Positions 51,782-55,965 of a stretch of 55,965 bases of DNA are shown piece after piece. Source of the stretch: a bacterium. Its GTDB lineage: Bacteria; Zixibacteria; MSB-5A5; GN15; FEB-12. The position numbers and the translations under genes are program-made. The stretch is taken from NCBI GenBank assembly GCA_030605565.1, contig JAUWIB010000006.1:1-55965 (forward strand), read 5' to 3'. Each line of letters begins with the position of its first letter. Positions within the stretch are counted from its first letter, which is position 1. Under the pieces are notes generated by a model. It saw only the letters and a list, made by a program, of their open reading frames with translations, had not been told where the DNA came from and ran no database searches.

Positions 51782-52861
51782 CTACTGATCTACGTCGGCC
51801 TTGTTCTTATTAGGAATACAACCCTCCAAGCCGAATTCAGTCCAAATATCCGGCCAGTCAATCTTTAACTTCTGGGCACCGGATGCACTAGCGAAATTCG
51901 CTGTGTTTGGGAACTCATCATCGAAGTACTGACGGATGAAGGATAGCTTGGTCTCCACTAATAGATTTGCCAGATCACAACAGACCCAGTAGTCTTGTTC
52001 TCCGTAGTGCGCCAAGCGCTCAGGGATTGTCTTGGAGGTTCGGTCGTCATTAGTAACTCTACTCGATGTTGATTCATGATCTGCAGATTTGGTGAGTTCG
52101 AGTGACTCCGTAGCCAGATTCCAAAGCAACACTGTTGCGGCGAAGAAGTCACCTGAGTCGGCTAATCTTACACTCCCAAAGTAGGCGCGATTCGTCAATG
52201 CGTGAGCAATGTAGTATGCCTCGAGTTTGGATAAGCGCCGGCGTTTCTCAGCAGGCTTGCGGAACCTCGTGGGAACCCCAGTATCCAGTCCTTCGTGGTT
52301 CTCGCCAATGTACTGGTATGCTCTGATGCTCTGGCCGTGCTTGACTTCCGTTGAGTAACCTCTAAAGGCCTTCATGTACTTCTCGCGCTGCCGCAGTATC
52401 TCGTAGTCTATGTCACTCACCATGATTTGCCCCGGATCCGCCAATCCCATAAGACGCTGTGCATAGTTGATCCCTGCTCCAGCAACGTTTCTATTGTCGT
52501 TTATATCCTTAATGAAATTGTCTACGTTCGAGTTGAGGCCTATCCGCACTTGAAAGTTGCGCATCTGGTCGGTGGTATCTTGGTTGTGTTTCTCTATTCG
52601 CATCAGGATATCTAGGGCCGTGTGCAAGTGTAAATCGAACCGCGCCTGAACGCTCAGAAGCGCAATACACACACCATCTCCGGTAGAAAGGTATAGCACT
52701 TGATCCTTAGGCAAAGGATTCTGCATCGCTCCAATGGAGTCCTTTATGGTCTCATTAAGTACACCAATAATGTCCTGTTGAGCCTCAATGCTCCTACCTC
52801 GCGTAAAACTGGCGATGTCAAGATATACGTATGATGCATGTCCGATTATCTGCACTCTCAT
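51782..52861 (-). CDS. Atypical class III nucleotide cyclase-like protein
   Basis: 359 residues. Residues about 10-185 follow the class III cyclase fold: metal Asp15 in YLDIASFT, metal Asp62 in STGDGVCIA, NxxxR in INYAQRL (N132, R136) with the usual QIMVS next. The purine-choosing pair of ordinary cyclases is not there (Leu58 where Lys is expected, Asn125 where Asp is). The C-terminal half (about 205-359) is helical and unrecognised. No membrane segment. Base use is richer in A/T codons than its neighbours, suggesting transfer. Anti-phage Pycsar cyclases are soluble, atypical class III enzymes too, but no effector gene stands beside it. Confidence 0.65.
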   Translation of the reverse strand: MRVQIIGHASYVYLDIASFTRGRSIEAQQDIIGVLNETIKDSIGAMQNPLPKDQVLYLSTGDGVCIALLSVQARFDLHLHTALDILMRIEKHNQDTTDQMRNFQVRIGLNSNVDNFIKDINDNRNVAGAGINYAQRLMGLADPGQIMVSDIDYEILRQREKYMKAFRGYSTEVKHGQSIRAYQYIGENHEGLDTGVPTRFRKPAEKRRRLSKLEAYYIAHALTNRAYFGSVRLADSGDFFAATVLLWNLATESLELTKSADHESTSSRVTNDDRTSKTIPERLAHYGEQDYWVCCDLANLLVETKLSFIRQYFDDEFPNTANFASASGAQKLKIDWPDIWTEFGLEGCIPNKNKADVDQ

Positions 52862-53026
52862 GTTCCGTCCTTTGTCTTGTATTAAGCTCCTGAAAGATAG
52901 TCAATTCCCCGCTATCATGCAAACAAACAGAGCTGTCAGGCCTCTCGCCCTGGCTCTTCCAGGCGTCGTGCGGATGCTTGAGCAAGAGTGCGTGAATAGG
53001 CGCTACTTCGGACTGGCTGCCGAGGT

Positions 53027-53458
53027 TCATGAATGATCCTTCAACAGCTTTCCCATACTCACGCGTTCTTCTACTTGGTATCCGAGACTCTTGTAGAAGG
53101 TCACCACCTCGTGGTTGGTGGCGCGCACCTGCAAGTTGAGTTTAGGACACCCCATGTCGGCCAGGTCTGATTCGACTCGATGCATCAGCATCGAACCGAT
53201 CCCCTGCCGTTGAAAACGGGGACTGGTCGCAACATAGTAGACCCAGCCGCGATGGCCATCATAACCCGCCACGGCAGTACCGACTAACTCATTGCCACGG
53301 CAAGCAACCAGAAACAACTCTCGCTGAACGGCTAACTTGCGCCGGATATCTTCCTGCGATATGTTGTGGGCGGGGGAATCAGGAAAGACCTCGCGCCAGA
53401 GTTCGACTACTTGCTCTTCGTCGGATTCATCGTAGCTGCGTATCGTTATCTCATTCAT
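53027..53458 (-). CDS. ypeA: YpeA-type GNAT acetyltransferase
   Basis: 143 residues from ATG 53458, with AAAGGTG seven bases upstream; a longer frame adds 14 residues without support. ITIRSYDESDEEQVVELW, LFLVACRGNELVGTAVAGYDGHRGWVYYVATSP and RRQGIG-type QRQGIGSMLMHRVE are the acetyl-CoA-binding parts; CPKLNLQVRATNHEVVTFYKSLGY matches YpeA. Substrate unknown. 52862-53026, before the cyclase start, holds no clear gene. Confidence 0.88.
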   Translation of the reverse strand: MNEITIRSYDESDEEQVVELWREVFPDSPAHNISQEDIRRKLAVQRELFLVACRGNELVGTAVAGYDGHRGWVYYVATSPRFQRQGIGSMLMHRVESDLADMGCPKLNLQVRATNHEVVTFYKSLGYQVEERVSMGKLLKDHS

Positions 53459-53694
53459 TCGATCACCTTTCGAATCGTGAGTAGTCCATATGAACCGCAT
53501 ACCGGGTTACCCACCAGCAATCGCGGCCATCAAGTCTATTGATAAGAAGTTGACGCAGCCCTGGTCAATGATTATCCTTTTCAGCATTGACACAACATCG
53601 ATGGCAAAACTGAAGCGGCAGGCATTAATCAAGGGTATACCGGTTTGTCATGGAGCCCGCCTGAAATAGGAATTGAGCGAGTAACGGAGGTAGT

Positions 53695-53811
53695 ATGAAA
53701 GTCGCGGGGTTTAACAAATCCGGTAGTGGCGTGAGCATCAAGATCACCGTAACCGGTTTATTGGCGTGGAAGTACCAGTACTACGCCGATGAGTATGCGA
53801 CGCTTGAATAG
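53695..53811 (+). CDS. Possible 38-residue small protein
   Basis: Starts four bases after a strong GGAGG. The peptide begins MKVAGFNKSGSGVSIKITV, then TGLLAWKYQYYADEYATLE. No membrane helix or family seen. The ribosome site is the best in this stretch, which favours a real gene; the promoter is not obvious. 53459-53694 has nothing else recognised. Confidence 0.45.
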   Translation: MKVAGFNKSGSGVSIKITVTGLLAWKYQYYADEYATLE

Positions 53812-53890
53812 CTCAGTCCCAACATCAGTTTCGATGCCTAATGGCCGAGAAATATGTTCGGCTCCCAAAGTGTCCCGTGCTCAGGAACCG

Positions 53891-53919
53891 TTTGGGATCG
53901 TCTTAGAGAGAATGTAAAA
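53891..53919 (+). promoter_or_regulatory. Sigma-70-type promoter
   Basis: TTGGGA (53891-53896) and TAAAAT (53914-53919), 17 bases apart, 26 bases ahead of the next ATG. Confidence 0.5.
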
Positions 53920-53945
53920 TAGAACCAGCAATCAGAGGAGGACCA

Positions 53946-54251
53946 ATGTTACCTAAAGTGCCCGAAACCTACAGGCTGGTATACGGTTTTGCGCTTCAAG
54001 CGGCCGGCCTGAGCCTGTCGAAGGACCTAATGGATCGCTTCCTTGATGACAAGGTCGAGGAAGTGTTTGCCGAGTTCTATCCGGAACCTGACCGATTCGC
54101 CAAGTTTCGGAGTGATTTCCATGATGCCTGCAAGCGACTTATCCCCGGCGTCGGATGGACTTTGGATGAGGGTAAGCTAACACAGGGACCAAGTGGTGAT
54201 CAAGCAATCAAAGACTATTATGAGAACACCTTTATCCCGTCTATCTCATGA
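53946..54251 (+). CDS. Small protein of unknown function
   Basis: 101 residues, GAGGAGG four bases before ATG. Soluble, helical (TYRLVYGFALQAAGLSLSKDLMDRFLDDKVEEVFAEFYPEPDRF). It directly precedes a barrel-like protein gene (17 bases after the stop), so one operon with that gene. No family recognised. Confidence 0.6.
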   Translation: MLPKVPETYRLVYGFALQAAGLSLSKDLMDRFLDDKVEEVFAEFYPEPDRFAKFRSDFHDACKRLIPGVGWTLDEGKLTQGPSGDQAIKDYYENTFIPSIS

Positions 54252-54268
54252 TCCTGGAGGAAATAAGT

Positions 54269-55243
54269 ATGACAAAAATCGACCGGCGATGGACCGTTGC
54301 GGTGGCTCTCTGTCTGGTCACAATGGTGGCGCTCCCGGCTGTTTCCGACGAGGTCGGCAAGCCGCGCCTTGGTCTTGCGTGTCTGACCAACCCGACTACT
54401 GCGGGTGTCACTTTTGAGTGGGAGAAGAAACCCAAACTGAATGACATGGGGCTGAGCTTCGATATCGACGGGTTGTACCCCTTCGAGTACCATCCGGATG
54501 GATACGCGAGGCTGGACCTGGGAGTCTCGTACAGTCTGGATTACGAAACCAAGATGGCGGATACCACTTACACATGGACCGTTCCCGTTCGGGACCAGGC
54601 CCATCTTGACTCCCTGACCAAACGGGAGGAGTACGTGAAGGTTATCTCCGCCGTCCCCACAGGTACGAAAGACGACAAAGGCAATGATCTCTATGAAATG
54701 ACCTATGCGGTATTCCCGTCGGAGTTCTACAAAGGATCCTTGAACTTCCACGTTTCGGGTGAGACTGCTCCCAACCCGGTCAGTGAGGACTGGTTCGACG
54801 ATGAGGGTCCCTGGAATGTGAATATCGGCTTACAAGCCGAACTGGATGTTCCCTTCACACGGATGGATCCTGTCGGCGGGTTGTTTAAGATTGAAGATCA
54901 CAACAGGATGGGTGCTAACCCGCTGTCGCTGACCCTGGCGCTAAAATGGCTGGCGGTGCGAGAACCGGAGGGTTTGTCCGAATACAGAGCCGATTTCGGC
55001 CTTAAGTGGACAATCCCGCTTTTCTGGAAAATCGGCTTCTATCCGGAGTGGCAGGTGGGTCTGGCCGAGGATATCGGCATAGCATCGTACTTCCGAGGGG
55101 AGGTCGCCGCTTTCTACAGACAACTTAAGGTGTTTGGGGTTAACGGCGCTCCGATCATGTATGTGCGCTATGTCGATGGCCGCAGAGCGCCGAACTTCGA
55201 GCAGGTTTCGAGTTGGGAACCGGGTATCGGCATTGTGTTTTGA
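54269..55243 (+). CDS. Exported beta-rich protein, probable outer-membrane barrel
   Basis: 324 residues from ATG 54269, with GGAGG eight bases upstream. Signal peptide (VAVALCLVTMVALPAVS). The mature part alternates amphipathic strands (RLDLGVSYSLDYETKM, LSLTLALKWLAVREPE, RADFGLKWTIPLFWKIGFYPEW) and ends in GIGIVF, a barrel-type C-terminus. No family recognised. Confidence 0.65.
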   Translation: MTKIDRRWTVAVALCLVTMVALPAVSDEVGKPRLGLACLTNPTTAGVTFEWEKKPKLNDMGLSFDIDGLYPFEYHPDGYARLDLGVSYSLDYETKMADTTYTWTVPVRDQAHLDSLTKREEYVKVISAVPTGTKDDKGNDLYEMTYAVFPSEFYKGSLNFHVSGETAPNPVSEDWFDDEGPWNVNIGLQAELDVPFTRMDPVGGLFKIEDHNRMGANPLSLTLALKWLAVREPEGLSEYRADFGLKWTIPLFWKIGFYPEWQVGLAEDIGIASYFRGEVAAFYRQLKVFGVNGAPIMYVRYVDGRRAPNFEQVSSWEPGIGIVF

Positions 55244-55295
55244 GGCGGTATCAACGACGTCTCGATCCTTGTCGTCACTCCTGGACTTGAATCGG

Positions 55296-55335
55296 AAAAA
55301 AAACAGTGCTGCCAGTCGTTTCAGACTGACAGCAC
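55296..55335 (-). terminator. Terminator after the dead gene fragment
   Basis: Minus strand: GTGCTG-A-CAGTC... pairs through an 11-base stem with one mismatch (GTGCTG.CAGTC / GACTG.CAGCAC), followed by T8 (the A run at 55296-55303). It serves leftward transcription from the fragment at 55381-55500. Confidence 0.65.
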
Positions 55336-55380
55336 CTGCATCCGTATCAATGCTGGTAAAGCACTGCGTTTCTCCGACTC

Positions 55381-55500
55381 TTATACCACCAACTTCGCCA
55401 TCAGGTTCCGAACATTCATCTCCTCGCAGGCAAAGATCATGTCTCGGACCTCGGTCTGGCGCTCCGGTGATAGCAGGCCGTTGGCGAGCGTCAGGAACTG
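55381..55500 (-). pseudogene. C-terminal remnant of an unrecognised gene
   Basis: The minus-strand frame reads about 39 residues (FLTLANGLLSPERQTEVRD, then MIFACEEMNVRNLMAKLVV) and then a stop, followed by a good terminator. A stop codon lies only three codons upstream of the first conserved-looking residues, so it is the tail of a lost gene. Family not recognised. Confidence 0.5.
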
Positions 55501-55598
55501 GCTATTTCAAAAGTGATTTGCTCTCCGCTCTGGAACGTGTATAATGCGAGTGGTTGAAGTCGGAAAGAATTGCGAAGAGCAGTTAGGATAGGGTGACC

Positions 55599-55838
55599 AT
55601 GAAGACAATACGAGTTAAGCTGCAGCCAGATTATATTGAGCGAATCTGTAAAGTAAAGAAACCAGTTCTAGCAATCGCTGAACTCGTATGGAACTCCCTG
55701 GATGCAGATTCGACCGAAGTAAGGGTAGTATTTAAGAGAAACAGTCTTGGCGGGATCGAGCAGATTTGCGTTATTGACAACGGTCACGGAATCGACTACG
55801 AGTCGGGTGTGTGGGCATTCGCAAACCTAGTGGTGTGA
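55599..55838 (+). pseudogene. GHKL/HSP90-like ATPase, cut by IS630
   Basis: The N-terminal 76 residues of a GHKL ATPase: AIAELVWNSLDADSTEVRV (Asn of the ATP lid) and VIDNGHGIDYESGVWAFANL. In intact relatives AFANL runs on into a Gly-rich lid. Here at AFANL the IS630 repeat starts (TA at 55828-55829), and the IS bases give VV then a stop. The ATG at 55599 is preferred over 55593. Relatives are often DNA-repair or defence ATPases; which one cannot be told from this piece. Confidence 0.75.
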
Positions 55839-55965
55839 TGCATAAATAGTAGGCAGTATCTTGACTTCGGCGTTCCTCTGCCGTATTATTGCGGTGGAGG
55901 TGTTTTAGATGCGAGTAGCACAGGATATCATACTTAGCAAAAAAGAACGGACAACCCTTCACCGA
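55828..55965 (+). mobile_element. Left end of an IS630-family element
   Basis: TA (55828-55829) then the terminal repeat GTGGTGTGATGCAT (55830-55843), near-identical to that at the window start. The transposase gene starts at 55909. The element faces the same way as the copy at position 1. Confidence 0.85.
55909..55965 (+). CDS. IS630-family transposase, N-terminal start only
   Basis: GGAGG lies eight bases before ATG 55909. The 19 visible residues, MRVAQDIILSKKERTTLHR, fit the IS630 N-terminal helix-turn-helix opening (LSxxER). The gene runs off the window. Confidence 0.8.
   Translation, partial: MRVAQDIILSKKERTTLHR

Noticed and set aside
51782-52861. A complete Pycsar defence operon
   Set aside because: Only the cyclase is present; neighbours are a DUF523 gene on the other strand and YpeA. 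No effector seen.
52862-53026. Short coding-like frame (LALPGVVRMLEQECVNRRYFG)
   Set aside because: It has no start with a ribosome site and overlaps the cyclase gene on the other strand; it may be a remnant but cannot be supported.
1-55965. Composite transposon carrying the whole window
   Set aside because: The content is core genes (flagella, dnaX, recR, tRNA), and each IS end interrupts a different gene. A contig broken at a repeat is simpler.

Overview
The window reads as a chromosomal piece of a flagellated, Gram-negative, FCB-type bacterium, plausibly a candidate lineage such as Zixibacteria. The hints are moderately GC-rich DNA, a subtilase with a type IX-style C-terminal sorting domain, DUF3078 and LolA-like envelope proteins, and a long flagellar export/hook operon rich in PilZ and receiver-domain genes. 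The taxonomic call is inference. No rRNA, plasmid, phage or CRISPR sequence was seen.

Layout. 1-1747 (+): the end of an IS630-family transposase, then a sensor kinase cut inside its HAMP domain by that IS, then a REC-PAS regulator. 1845-4936 (-): a secreted S8 peptidase with two PKD domains, and tRNA-Ser(GCU) with a clear promoter. 4973-33212 (-): one long flagellar/signalling block. In transcription order it runs: MotE-like, fliK, flgD, TIGR02530-type gene, flgE, flbD, fliL, fliM, fliN, fliO, fliP, fliQ, fliR, flhB, flhA, flhF, flhG, fliA, two small genes, DUF2225, three PilZ proteins, an exported protein, two H-box signalling proteins, three single-domain receivers and FapA. A sigma-54-like site lies just ahead of it. 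33353-34657 (-): mtaB. 35044-35448 (+): a hemerythrin-fold protein missing part of its iron site. 36022-37428 (-): a pentapeptide-repeat/channel-like protein. 37512-42345 (+): dnaX (with an A10 slippage site), ebfC, recR and a membrane-TPR protein. 42963-48185 (+): a LolA-like protein, two FtsX-type permeases, an ABC ATPase and an outer-membrane barrel, which look like one envelope export cassette. 48823-50554 (-): DUF3078 and MscS. 50873-55243: a DUF523/DUF1722 protein, an atypical class III nucleotide cyclase, YpeA, a 38-residue ORF, a hypothetical protein and a barrel-like protein. 55296-55965: a dead gene fragment, and a GHKL ATPase gene interrupted by another copy of the same IS630 element.

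How it fits together. The flagellar block supplies the export gate (FliPQR-FlhAB, FliO), switch/stator-associated parts (FliM, FliN, FliL, FlbD), hook assembly (FlgE, FlgD, FliK), placement (FlhF, FlhG) and late-gene control (FliA). It is followed by apparent c-di-GMP receptors and phosphorelay parts. fliEFGHI, flgBC, motAB and the chemotaxis genes are not here.

Two things stand out beyond ordinary annotation. First, the intergenic spaces carry at least five families of dispersed hairpin repeats whose stems change while loops and flanks stay constant; one family consists of paired, converging hairpins and splits fliQ from fliR. Second, both ends of the window are halves of one IS630 element in the same orientation, each having broken an ATPase-type gene.
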